A stretch of DNA of 64,000 bases from Micromonospora thermarum (lineage in GTDB: Bacteria; Actinomycetota; Actinomycetes; Mycobacteriales; Micromonosporaceae). Below the pieces are notes generated by a model, which did not search any database, was not told the DNA's origin, and worked only from the letters and a program-made list of their open reading frames with translations. Positions 8,767-16,772 of the stretch are shown here, one piece after another (position 1 is the stretch's first letter; each line of letters opens with the position of its first letter). Position numbers and translations under genes: made by a program. The stretch spans positions 1-64,000 of the forward strand of contig NZ_JAATEO010000015.1 of NCBI RefSeq assembly GCF_012034245.1, in the 5' to 3' direction.

Positions 8767-9426
8767 TCAGTACGAGTAGTCCGAGTCCCCGTCCTTCTCC
8801 GCGTCCGACGGCGGCGCGACGGGCTTCGGCGTACCGGTCGGCAGGCAGGTCAGGTTCTTCTTGCCGTCCGGGGCGACCACGAACCAGGTCCCGCCGACGC
8901 CCTGGCCCTTCCACTGGCCGGGCTTCTTGTCGCCGATGTAGCGGTAGAGCGGCCAGCCGTCCAGCGTGATCTGCCGGGTGCCGTCCTGCCGGGTGATCGT
9001 GCCGACCAGGTCGTCGGCGACGTTGTTGAGCTGCGGCTCGCCGTCGGTCAACGCCGGGGGCCACACCTCCGCGCACTTGTCGACGCAGTTCGAGGCCGCC
9101 GGGTCGTTGGTGTCCTTGTCGAAGCGGTAGAGGATCCACCCGTCCTGGTCGGTGACGACGCTGCCCATCCGGGCGACCTTCTTGGCGATGAGCGTCTCGG
9201 TGAGATCGACGTTGGCGGGCGGCTGCTGGGGGGCGACGTCGTCCGCCGGCGGTGCCGCGGACGCGGTCGCGGTCGCCTCGGGTTCGACAGCCGCGGTGGG
9301 CTCGGCCGCGGCGACGGCGACCGGCTCGGCGGCGCTGGAGTTCGCCCCGTCGTAGCCCGCGGGAGCGCAGGCCGTAAGTGCGACCATCGCACTCGCGACG
9401 ATGACGGTCCGCTTCATCTGTGCCAC
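8767..9426 (-). CDS. COG4315-type secreted lipoprotein
   Basis: 219 aa. The start GTG 9426 has a well-placed GAGGAGG; an ATG three codons later is the alternative. A signal peptide ends with the lipobox ALTAC, followed by a long Ala/Glu/Pro linker to residue 70. Two repeats follow, each with WxLYRF/YRYIGD-like motifs (GWILYRFDKDTNDP and GWPLYRYIGDKKPGQW) and a CVDKCAEVWPP cysteine pair. This is the secreted repeat family of unknown function often seen near SigL-like sigma genes. Here the sigma/anti-sigma pair is transcribed just upstream in the same direction. Confidence 0.85.
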   Translation of the reverse strand: MAQMKRTVIVASAMVALTACAPAGYDGANSSAAEPVAVAAAEPTAAVEPEATATASAAPPADDVAPQQPPANVDLTETLIAKKVARMGSVVTDQDGWILYRFDKDTNDPAASNCVDKCAEVWPPALTDGEPQLNNVADDLVGTITRQDGTRQITLDGWPLYRYIGDKKPGQWKGQGVGGTWFVVAPDGKKNLTCLPTGTPKPVAPPSDAEKDGDSDYSY

Positions 9427-9584
9427 GTGCCCTCCTCATTCTTGGCAGTTCACCGGGAGATACGGGTGGCGCCCTGTCAAGGTTGAATGTGGAACAGTGG
9501 CCAATTTCACTCGTGAATCATTGAACCGATCGGGGACGGTCTTCGTGTGTGGACGCGAGAAACAATTCCGTCAAGGGAACGCCT

Positions 9585-9617
9585 GATCGGCACCGGCCAA
9601 TGCGGCCGGCGCCGATC
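9585..9617 (-). terminator. Hairpin terminator after anti-sigma gene
   Basis: Arms of 14 bases (GATCGGCACCGGCC and GGCCGGCGCCGATC, one A-C mismatch) enclose AATGC, 15 bp past the stop codon of the anti-sigma gene. On the minus strand the hairpin is preceded by an A-run rather than followed by T's. Confidence 0.5.
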
Positions 9618-9631
9618 CTTTTCGGTGCCCG

Positions 9632-10417
9632 TCAGTCGATCGGGATCGTGACCAGCGGGCTCGCCACCCCGTTGACGTCCACCGACTGCACCTGGAAGTG
9701 CTTGATCTGACCGGTCGGGGTGGCGGTCGCGGCACTCAGGGTCAACTTGGTGGCGTTCGTGTTGGTGCCGTATCCGCCACCCGGGACGGACCAGGTGGAG
9801 AGAACCTCACTGGTGTTGTTGTCGCGGACCACCACCAGCCGACAGGTGCGGGGTCCGGGCAGCTTCGCCAGGATGAAATTGACGTTTGTGCCGAAGTCCT
9901 TCCTCGCGACGAAGAACGTCGCCTCCACGCCGGTCGTGGCGTCCACCTCGTCGTGCTGCTTGCCCTCGGGCAGACCCTTGTCGCCACCGACACCGGGGCC
10001 GTCCGGGCCGGTGGACCGCGGTACGGCCGGGCCGGTCGGGCCGCTGGTGGGCTCCGCGACCACGTTAGGGGGAGCGCTGTCCTCCACGATGTTGGCGAAG
10101 CCGACCCCGGTCAGACCGCCGAAGACCACGACGGCGGCGGCCGTGGCGAGCACCTGCCGGAACCGCGTCCTCCGCCGGTGCGCCCGGACCGCGACAAGCG
10201 TCCGGTCCAGCAGCGCCGGATCCGTCTGCGTCTGCTCCAGGGCGGTCATCGTCTCGCCGTCGATGCCGGAGAGCAGCCCGACCACCGGCACCATCGTCTC
10301 CAACTCGGCGGCGCAGGCCCAGCAGGTGGCGAGATGCTCCTCGAACCGCTCGGTGTCGTGCTCGTCCAGCACGCCGAGCGCGTACGCGGCGACGTCCATG
10401 TGGTCCGCCCGGCTCAT
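9632..10417 (-). CDS. Anti-sigma factor with zinc-finger domain
   Basis: 261 aa from ATG 10417, which overlaps the sigma stop codon (ATGA). The N-terminal anti-sigma domain has the HxxxCxxC zinc motif EHLATCWAC at about 40-48. One transmembrane helix follows (LATAAAVVVFGGLTGVGF, about 115-135), then a Pro/Gly-rich linker and an extracytoplasmic beta-rich domain ending VASPLVTIPID. It should hold the ECF sigma factor inactive at the membrane until an outside signal releases it. The overlap indicates balanced co-translation with the sigma gene. Confidence 0.9.
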   Translation of the reverse strand: MSRADHMDVAAYALGVLDEHDTERFEEHLATCWACAAELETMVPVVGLLSGIDGETMTALEQTQTDPALLDRTLVAVRAHRRRTRFRQVLATAAAVVVFGGLTGVGFANIVEDSAPPNVVAEPTSGPTGPAVPRSTGPDGPGVGGDKGLPEGKQHDEVDATTGVEATFFVARKDFGTNVNFILAKLPGPRTCRLVVVRDNNTSEVLSTWSVPGGGYGTNTNATKLTLSAATATPTGQIKHFQVQSVDVNGVASPLVTIPID

Positions 10418-10977
10418 TCCGTCACCCCCCTCTCCTGCAGAGCCGTGCGCAGGGCGCGCAGCGCGTAGTAGACCCGTGACTTCGCCGTGCCGAGCGGAAG
10501 GCCCAGCTCCTCGGCGGCCTCCGGGACCGTCCGGCCCCGGAAGTAGGTCGCGACCAGGATCTCCCGGTGCGACTGGCTCAGCGTACGCAGCGCGTCCGCC
10601 ACCGTCATCGTGCGCAGCACCCGGTCGGTGCTGTCCGCCTCGGCGAACGCGGTCAGATCCCGGTCGTACGTCTCGGCCGGCCGGGCCTGCTCGCTGCGGT
10701 GCTCGTCGATGGCGATGCGGCGCGCCACGGTGACCAGCCAGGGCCGCAGCGAGCCCTGCCCCTGCGCGCCGAGCCGGTGCGCGTTGCGCCACGCCCGCAG
10801 CAGTGTCTCCTGGACGATGTCCTCCGCCCGCTGCCGGTCCCCACCGGTCAGCCGCATGACGAAGGCCAGCAACGGCCCGGCGTGCTCGGCGTAGAGCAGC
10901 CGGACCAGATGGTCCGAGTGGCTCGCCTCGGCGGACGGCGCCGCCTGGTGGCGTCCGGGAGCGGGTCGGGGCGTCAC
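10414..10977 (-). CDS. ECF RNA polymerase sigma factor, SigL-like
   Basis: 187 aa from GTG 10977. Region 2 covers about 28-95 (YAEHAGPLLAFVMRLTGGD, AEDIVQETLLRAWRNAH) and region 4 about 125-180 (LSQSHREILVATYFRGRTV, GLPLGTAKSRVYYALRAL). Sequence and partner gene fit the SigL/SigK group that controls envelope and lipoprotein genes in actinobacteria. It is directly followed by its anti-sigma gene with a 4-base overlap. The adjacent secreted lipoprotein at 8767 is a plausible target, which is inference. Confidence 0.9.
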   Translation of the reverse strand: MTPRPAPGRHQAAPSAEASHSDHLVRLLYAEHAGPLLAFVMRLTGGDRQRAEDIVQETLLRAWRNAHRLGAQGQGSLRPWLVTVARRIAIDEHRSEQARPAETYDRDLTAFAEADSTDRVLRTMTVADALRTLSQSHREILVATYFRGRTVPEAAEELGLPLGTAKSRVYYALRALRTALQERGVTE

Positions 10978-11187
10978 CGGCCCATTCTGGCGAGGGACCT
11001 GTCGTGCGTCGACCCCGCGTGCAGAGGCACTGGGCCGGGACTGGGAACGTGCGGACATCCAGCCCGTACGCACCCTGTCACCGTGCCAGCCGGCCGCCAC
11101 CGCATGCATGCAGACCTCCGGGAGATGACTGCGGCCGTCCCCCCACGGGCTGGCCGTCCGTTGGTACGCACCGGGCGGCCGGACGGA

Positions 11188-12045
11188 TCAACGGCGGATC
11201 GAGAAAATTCCCGGCGGCGGTGGCGTCGAGTCGGTGGCGTCGGCGTCGTGGACCACCGAAGCGCCGCCGGCGAAGCGGTCCAGATCCTCGCCGTCCACCA
11301 CCCGGCCGGGGAACCAGTCCCCGGCGGCCCGCCGAGTCAGCTCCGCCAGCGGCGGGTCGGCACGGCCGGCGAGCAGCACGAGGTTGCCGTAGCGGCGGCC
11401 GCGCAGCACGGCCGCGTCCCCGATCAGCGCGAGGCGGGGCAGCACCGACCGGACCGTGGCCACCTGGCGGCGGGCGTGCCGCAGCGGCGGGCCGTCGGCG
11501 ACGTTGGCCAGGTACCAGCCGGCCGGCCGGAGCACCCGGGCCACCTCGGCCGCGTACTCCACCGACGTCAGGTGGGCCGGGGTGCGGGCGCTGGCGAACA
11601 CGTCCGCGACCACCACGTCGACGCTGGAGTCGCGGGTGCCGGCGAGCACGGCCCGGGCATCGGCGACCCGGACCCGGAGCCGGGGATCGGAGGGCCAGGG
11701 CAGCTCCCGGCGGACCAGGTCCACCAGGGCGCCGTCCACCTCGACCACCCGCTGGGCCGAGCCGGGTCGGGTGGTCGACACGTAGCGGGGCAGCGTCAGC
11801 GCGCCGCCGCCCAGGTGCAGCACGCGCAGCGGCGCGCCGGCCGGGGCGAGCAGGTCGATCGCGGCGGCGAGCCGCCGCACGTACTCGAACTCCAGGTGGG
11901 TGGGGTCGGCGAGGTCCACGTGGGACTGCGGCGCGCCGTCGAGCAGCAGCGTCCACGAGCCGGCCCGGGCCGGGTCGGGCACCAGCTCGGCCCGACCGGT
12001 GTCGACGTCCGCGACGATGCGGTCGGTGGCCCGCTTCCGGCCCAT
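11188..12045 (-). CDS. Spermidine-synthase-like (fused MFS-type) methyltransferase family protein
   Basis: 285 aa from ATG 12045, overlapping the upstream stop by 4 bases. The Rossmann core shows the nucleotide loop VLHLGGGALTLPRYV, the acidic strand VVEVDGALVDLV, RVRVADARAVL and VVVADVFASAR. This is the spermidine synthase/SAM methyltransferase fold; the missing catalytic Asp pattern of true polyamine synthases makes polyamine transfer uncertain. It is the last gene of the HerA-SbcD-SbcC-NurA operon, so it may be co-expressed with the resection genes without sharing their function. Confidence 0.75.
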   Translation of the reverse strand: MGRKRATDRIVADVDTGRAELVPDPARAGSWTLLLDGAPQSHVDLADPTHLEFEYVRRLAAAIDLLAPAGAPLRVLHLGGGALTLPRYVSTTRPGSAQRVVEVDGALVDLVRRELPWPSDPRLRVRVADARAVLAGTRDSSVDVVVADVFASARTPAHLTSVEYAAEVARVLRPAGWYLANVADGPPLRHARRQVATVRSVLPRLALIGDAAVLRGRRYGNLVLLAGRADPPLAELTRRAAGDWFPGRVVDGEDLDRFAGGASVVHDADATDSTPPPPGIFSIRR

Positions 12046-13103
12046 CAGCCGCGCTCGCCGGCCGCCGGCGGCTCGGGAGCGGCGGCTGGCCGGCCGGGGG
12101 GCGCGGCGGCCGGACGGGACGCCGGCAACCCGGATGCGGCGGGCGGCCGGGGCGACGCCGCGCGGGCGGCGGCGGCGAGCGCCCGGTGCAGCAGCCGGAC
12201 GTCGCCGAGCAGCCGGCGCAGCTGCTTCTCCAGGCCGGCGATCGGGACCAGGTTCTGCGGGGCGCGCGGGTCCTTGTACGGAGTGGACGCGAAGCGGGGG
12301 AGGGTGACCACGGACAGGTCGGCCAGCGCGACCGCCTCGGCGACGTCGAGGTCGGCGGAGCACTCCACCCGCACGATGCCCGCCCACGGGGCGCCGTGGG
12401 CCACCGGCAGCCGCAGGTACCACGACCAGCCGCCCCAGGCGGTGCCCAGCCGGAACACCGGGGACCGCTCGCCGGCCGCCAGCCCCGTGACCACGGCCGT
12501 CAGCCGTGCGTCCAGGTACTGGCTGTGCTGGGTCTTCACGTAGCCGAGAGTGCGGGGCAGCTGCCGCCGGTTGCGCAGCGGGCCGTCCACCACCAGCAGG
12601 TCCCCGTCGATGCGGGCCGCGCCGGAGACCTCCACCTCCAGCGCGGTCAACGGCCCCTGCACGGCGGCCGGCAGCTTGCCCAGCTCGCCGGTGCCGCTCA
12701 CCCGGTGCACCGGGTAGTGGACGCTGCCGGCCCGCACGTCCTCGGCGGACGGGCTGGCCGTGAACAGGCCCCGCCCGACCTTCGCGCCGGCGAGCTGCGC
12801 CGCGCCGCGCTCCAGGTCGCAGCGGACCACCCCGGCCGCGTACGAGGCGGCCAGACCCGGGTACGACCCGCCGTCGTCCTCGGCCGTCCACAGGCTGGCG
12901 TCGATCCGGCGCACCCCGTCGACCAGGAGCACCACGTCCGGCGCGCGGATCCCGCTTCGCGGGCCGATCGCCCGCCAGTCCACGGCGGGCAGCTCGTGGT
13001 CCGCCTCGACCTGGGCGCTGCTCGGCGCGGCCGGGCCGGCACCGGCGGCCTCGAACGACGCCCCGTACGCCGGATCCCAGGCGTCGACGAAGAACCGGCT
13101 CAC
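12045..13103 (-). CDS. NurA-domain nuclease partner of HerA
   Basis: 352 aa from GTG 13103. The NurA signature begins about residue 40 with PDVVLLVDGVRRIDASLW, whose Asp is the expected metal ligand. A later GYVKTQHSQYL segment and PVFRLGT strand match the NurA C-terminal half. The last 50 residues are an Ala/Pro tail. NurA is a Mn-dependent nuclease that works with the HerA translocase in archaeal end resection. Here the HerA-like gene is three genes upstream in the same operon, with SbcD and SbcC between. The assignment rests on motifs and context; similarity to archaeal NurA is distant. Confidence 0.75.
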   Translation of the reverse strand: MSRFFVDAWDPAYGASFEAAGAGPAAPSSAQVEADHELPAVDWRAIGPRSGIRAPDVVLLVDGVRRIDASLWTAEDDGGSYPGLAASYAAGVVRCDLERGAAQLAGAKVGRGLFTASPSAEDVRAGSVHYPVHRVSGTGELGKLPAAVQGPLTALEVEVSGAARIDGDLLVVDGPLRNRRQLPRTLGYVKTQHSQYLDARLTAVVTGLAAGERSPVFRLGTAWGGWSWYLRLPVAHGAPWAGIVRVECSADLDVAEAVALADLSVVTLPRFASTPYKDPRAPQNLVPIAGLEKQLRRLLGDVRLLHRALAAAARAASPRPPAASGLPASRPAAAPPGRPAAAPEPPAAGERG

Positions 13104-13137
13104 GCGGGACGCCCCCGCATCGCGGCACCGACCGCGC

Positions 13138-15612
13138 TCACCGGCCGGTCCGCTCGACGCGGGCCGACCGGGCGTCCTTGCGGACCTCGAACCGGACCGG
13201 GATGCGTTCCGCGAGCGCCGGCACGTGGGTGACCACGCCCACCATCCGGTCACCCCGGGCGGCGAGGTTCTCCAGCGTGGCGGCGACCGTGTCGAGAGTG
13301 GCGGCGTCGAGCGTGCCGAACCCCTCGTCCAACACGATCGACTCCAGGCTCGCCGCCGTGGTGGACATCCCGGCGAGCTGCTCGGACAGGGCCAGCGCCA
13401 GCGCCAGCGAAGCCTGGAACGTCTCCCCGCCGGAGAGCGTGCGCACCCCGCGCCGCAGCCCGGCGTCGTGGTGGTCGACCACGAAGAACTCGCCCTTGTC
13501 GTGCACCAGGTCGTACTGGTCGCCGGAGAGTTCCCGCAGGATCCGGGAGGCACCGTCGACCAGCAGGTCGAGCGCCTCGGCGAGCAGCCACCGCTCGAAG
13601 TTGTTGGCCCGCAGGTGCCCGGCGAGCGCGCGGGCCACCTGAGCCTCCCGCTCGTACCCGGCCCGCTGCTCGCGCAGCTCGCCCGCCTGCTCCCGCCGGC
13701 GGGTCAGTTCCCGCAGCTCCGCCTCGGCACGCTCCAGGGCGACCGCGGCGGCCCGGACCGGGTCGTCGGCGACCGGCACCCCCGCGGCGGCGAGCAGACC
13801 GGCGACGCGCTCCTCCACCGCCGCCACCCGTCCCTCGGCCTCGACCACCGCCGCCGCACGGCCGGCCCGCTCGCCCCGGCGGCGCCCCGCCTCGTCGCCG
13901 GCCCAGCCGGTGAGGGCGGCCCAGGCGGCCGCCAGGTCCTCCCGGTCCGCGGCTGGCGGGCCGAAGCGGGCGAGCCCGTCGCGCGTCGCGTCGAACGCCC
14001 GCCACGCCGTCCGCAGGCGATCCTCGGCCGCGTCCACCGCGGCCCGTGCCCGCCGGGCGGCGTCCCGGCCGGCGCGCACGGCCGCCGCCGACTCCTCCAG
14101 CGCCCGGCGCAGCCGCGCGTGCTCCTCCAGCTCACGACGGAGGGTTGCCGGCTCGGCCGCGCCGGCGAGCTGGGCGTCCAACTCGGCCAGCCGCCCGTCA
14201 AGCTGCTCCTGCCGGGTCCGCGCCGCCACCAGCACCCGCTCCAGGTCGCGGGCCGCGCCGTCCCGCTCCGTCACGACGGCCTTGGCCGCCTCGCTGGCGG
14301 CGCGGGCCGCCTTGCCCGCCGCGACCGCCGCCGCCACCGCCGAGCCCGGCGGCACCGCCGGAACCCGGGCCACCGTCTGCTCGCAGACCGGGCACGCGGC
14401 ACCGTCACGCAGGTGCGCGCGCAGGGCCACCGCCTGGTCGGCCGCCTTCGCCTCCTCGTGCGCCCGGAAGGCCGCCTCCAGCTCGGTCTCGGCCCGCTCG
14501 GCCGCCGCCCGTGCCGTCGCCAGCGCGGCGATGGCCACCTCGTGCTCGTCGTGCGCCGCCGCCACCGCCGCCCGGACCGCGTCCGCCTCGCCGGCCAGCT
14601 TGTCCCGGTCCGCGTACGCCTTCAGCAGCAGGCGCAGCGCGCTCTCGTCACCGGCGGCCGCCAGCTCACCGCGGAGCTTCTCCTCCCGCTCCTCGGCCAG
14701 CGCCACGACCTGGGCCGCCTCGTCGGCGCCGGACCGCGCGGCGGCCACCGCCCGGGCGAGCTCGGCCATCCCGTCCGGTGCGCGCACGGCGTCGAGCACG
14801 GCCAGGTCGGCGTCGAGGGCGGCCAGCGCCGCGCCCGCCTCCCGCGCCGCGGCACGGGCCGCCTCCCGCTCGGGTACGGCCTCCGTCACCGCCCCGGTCA
14901 GCTCCCGCATCCGGTCCACCCGGCCGGACGCCTCGGCGAGCGAGGCGTCGTCGACGTCCGCCAGGCCCGCGAGGGCCTGGTCGACCGCCTCGAACTTCGC
15001 CTCTGCCTGGGCGGCCCGGGCGGTCGCCTTCTCCCGTACCTGCTCGTAGACGCCGAGGCCGAGCAGGTTGACCAGGATCTGCTGCCGGGTCGCCGGCTTC
15101 GCGTGCAGGAAGTCGGCGAACTGCCCCTGCGGCAGCACCACGCAGCTGGTGAACTGCTCGTACGGCAGCCCGACCGCCGCCTGCACCGCGTCGTCCATCT
15201 CCGCGGCGGTGCCGGCCAGCACCTCGCCGAGGTCGTCCGGGCTCAGGCCGGTGTCCAGCCTCACCGGGTCGAAGCCCGGCGGCATGAGCTGGAGCCCCGC
15301 GCCGGCGGTCTTGACGTTGCCCCGGCTGTCCCGGCGCACCACGCGGGTCGCCACGTACCGGTCGCCCCCGGACTCGAAGACGAGCCGGACCCGCGCCTCC
15401 GTCGCCGACGGGGCGAGCGCGTTCGCCAGCCCTCGCGTGCCGCCCCAGCGGGGAACGGTGCCGTAGAGCGCGAAGCAGATCGCGTCCAGCACCGTCGACT
15501 TGCCCGAGCCGGTCGGCCCGACCAGGGCGAAGAAGTCGGCGTCGGTGAAGTCGACCGTCGTCTCGTCGCGGAAGACGGTGAACCCGGCCAGGTCCAGTCG
15601 CATCGGGCGCAT
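13138..15612 (-). CDS. sbcC: SbcC/Rad50-like SMC-type ATPase
   Basis: 824 aa from ATG 15612, overlapping the SbcD stop (ATGA). Walker A is GPTGSGKST (32-40). Two long Ala/Glu/Arg coiled coils flank the zinc hook CPVC (about 405), through which two molecules join. Near the end stand the signature LSGGETFQASLALALALSEQ and Walker B SIVLDEGFGTLD. Together with SbcD it forms the Mre11-Rad50-type complex that opens and trims blocked or hairpin DNA ends. The length is somewhat short of E. coli SbcC but normal for actinobacteria. Confidence 0.95.
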   Translation of the reverse strand: MRPMRLDLAGFTVFRDETTVDFTDADFFALVGPTGSGKSTVLDAICFALYGTVPRWGGTRGLANALAPSATEARVRLVFESGGDRYVATRVVRRDSRGNVKTAGAGLQLMPPGFDPVRLDTGLSPDDLGEVLAGTAAEMDDAVQAAVGLPYEQFTSCVVLPQGQFADFLHAKPATRQQILVNLLGLGVYEQVREKATARAAQAEAKFEAVDQALAGLADVDDASLAEASGRVDRMRELTGAVTEAVPEREAARAAAREAGAALAALDADLAVLDAVRAPDGMAELARAVAAARSGADEAAQVVALAEEREEKLRGELAAAGDESALRLLLKAYADRDKLAGEADAVRAAVAAAHDEHEVAIAALATARAAAERAETELEAAFRAHEEAKAADQAVALRAHLRDGAACPVCEQTVARVPAVPPGSAVAAAVAAGKAARAASEAAKAVVTERDGAARDLERVLVAARTRQEQLDGRLAELDAQLAGAAEPATLRRELEEHARLRRALEESAAAVRAGRDAARRARAAVDAAEDRLRTAWRAFDATRDGLARFGPPAADREDLAAAWAALTGWAGDEAGRRRGERAGRAAAVVEAEGRVAAVEERVAGLLAAAGVPVADDPVRAAAVALERAEAELRELTRRREQAGELREQRAGYEREAQVARALAGHLRANNFERWLLAEALDLLVDGASRILRELSGDQYDLVHDKGEFFVVDHHDAGLRRGVRTLSGGETFQASLALALALSEQLAGMSTTAASLESIVLDEGFGTLDAATLDTVAATLENLAARGDRMVGVVTHVPALAERIPVRFEVRKDARSARVERTGR

Positions 15613-16760
15613 CAGTGCTCGACCTCCTCGAACAGCTCGTCGAAGAGGTCCCGGACGCCCTCGTCGTCGTGGCCGCGGCTGTCCAGGTAGTCGGCGAACA
15701 GGTCCCGCGGCGACCGCCCGGCCCGCTGGGCGACGCGGGTGCCGCTGCCGGGCGCGGGCACCAGCTCCGGGTCGATCCGGATCTCCAGGGCGCGGGGAAG
15801 CAGTTCCTGCACCTCCTCCCGCAGGCCGGCGCGGGGCTGTTCCCGCACGTAGACCCGCAGCCAGGCGTCCGGCGCCTCGATCTCGGCGAGCTGGGCGAGC
15901 GTGCCCCGGACCGTCCGCAGGGCGGCGGCCGCCGGGATCGGCACCTCGCGGATCTGCGCCGCTGTCGTCGCGGTCACCTCGACCACCGTCACCGACGGGA
16001 CGTTCTCCTGCTCGCCGAAGTCGACGGCGAGCGGGCTGCCGCTGTAGCGGATCGGGCACGGGCCCTGCACCCGCTGGGAACGGTGCAGGTGGCCGAGCGC
16101 CACGTAGTGTGCCGTGCCCGGGAAGACCGTCGCCGGGACGGCGTAGCCCATGACGGTGTGCGCGTCCCGCTCGCCGCCGCCGGTCGCCGCCCCGACCACC
16201 GTCAGGTGGGCGGTGACCAGGTGCACCCGGTCCGGCTCGGCGAAGCCCTCGGTCAGGCGGGCGAGGATCCGGCCGAGGTGGTCGGCGTACGTCTGGGTGG
16301 CCTCCGCGGCGGTCAGCTCGTACATCTCGACGGCGCGGATGGCGTACCGCTGGGAGAGGAACGGCAACGCGGCCAGCCGCCAGCGCTCACCGCCCGCGGT
16401 GGTCCCGTCGATGACGTGCTCGTCCGGATTCTCCCGGACGCCGCCGCGCAGGCTGATCCCGGCCGCCTCCGCCCACGGGCGCAACGCGTCCAGCGCCGGG
16501 CCGTTGTCGTGGTTGCCGCCGATCGCGACGACGTCGGCGCCGGTGCGGCGCAGCGCGGTCAGCGCGCGGGTGACCAGCCGGGTCGCCTCGGGGGTGGGCG
16601 CGGCGGTGTCGTACAGGTCCCCGGCGACGATCACCAGGTCCGGCTGTTCCCGCCGGGCGACGTCGATCACCCCGGCGAGGACGGCCTTGTGCTCCTCGGC
16701 CCGGGACCTTCCCTTGAGGACCTTGCCGACGTGCCAGTCGGAGGTGTGCAGGATCTTCAC
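15612..16760 (-). CDS. sbcD: SbcD/Mre11-like exonuclease
   Basis: 382 aa. Phosphodiesterase motifs are in order: HTSDWHVGK (Asp8, His10), VAGDLYD (Asp48) and GGNHDN (Asn83-His84-Asp85), then HLTVV and GHLHRSQ further on. These bind two Mn ions in the nuclease site. The C-terminal part forms the capping domain and the SbcC-binding end. The start is 12 bp after the HerA stop, and the end overlaps sbcC. Confidence 0.95.
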   Translation of the reverse strand: MKILHTSDWHVGKVLKGRSRAEEHKAVLAGVIDVARREQPDLVIVAGDLYDTAAPTPEATRLVTRALTALRRTGADVVAIGGNHDNGPALDALRPWAEAAGISLRGGVRENPDEHVIDGTTAGGERWRLAALPFLSQRYAIRAVEMYELTAAEATQTYADHLGRILARLTEGFAEPDRVHLVTAHLTVVGAATGGGERDAHTVMGYAVPATVFPGTAHYVALGHLHRSQRVQGPCPIRYSGSPLAVDFGEQENVPSVTVVEVTATTAAQIREVPIPAAAALRTVRGTLAQLAEIEAPDAWLRVYVREQPRAGLREEVQELLPRALEIRIDPELVPAPGSGTRVAQRAGRSPRDLFADYLDSRGHDDEGVRDLFDELFEEVEH

Positions 16761-16772
16761 GGGTGGACCACC

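Noticed and set aside
9457..9480. Sigma-70 promoter upstream of the COG4315 lipoprotein
   Set aside because: TTGACA is present but the only -10-like sequence is 12 bp away, too short for a housekeeping promoter.
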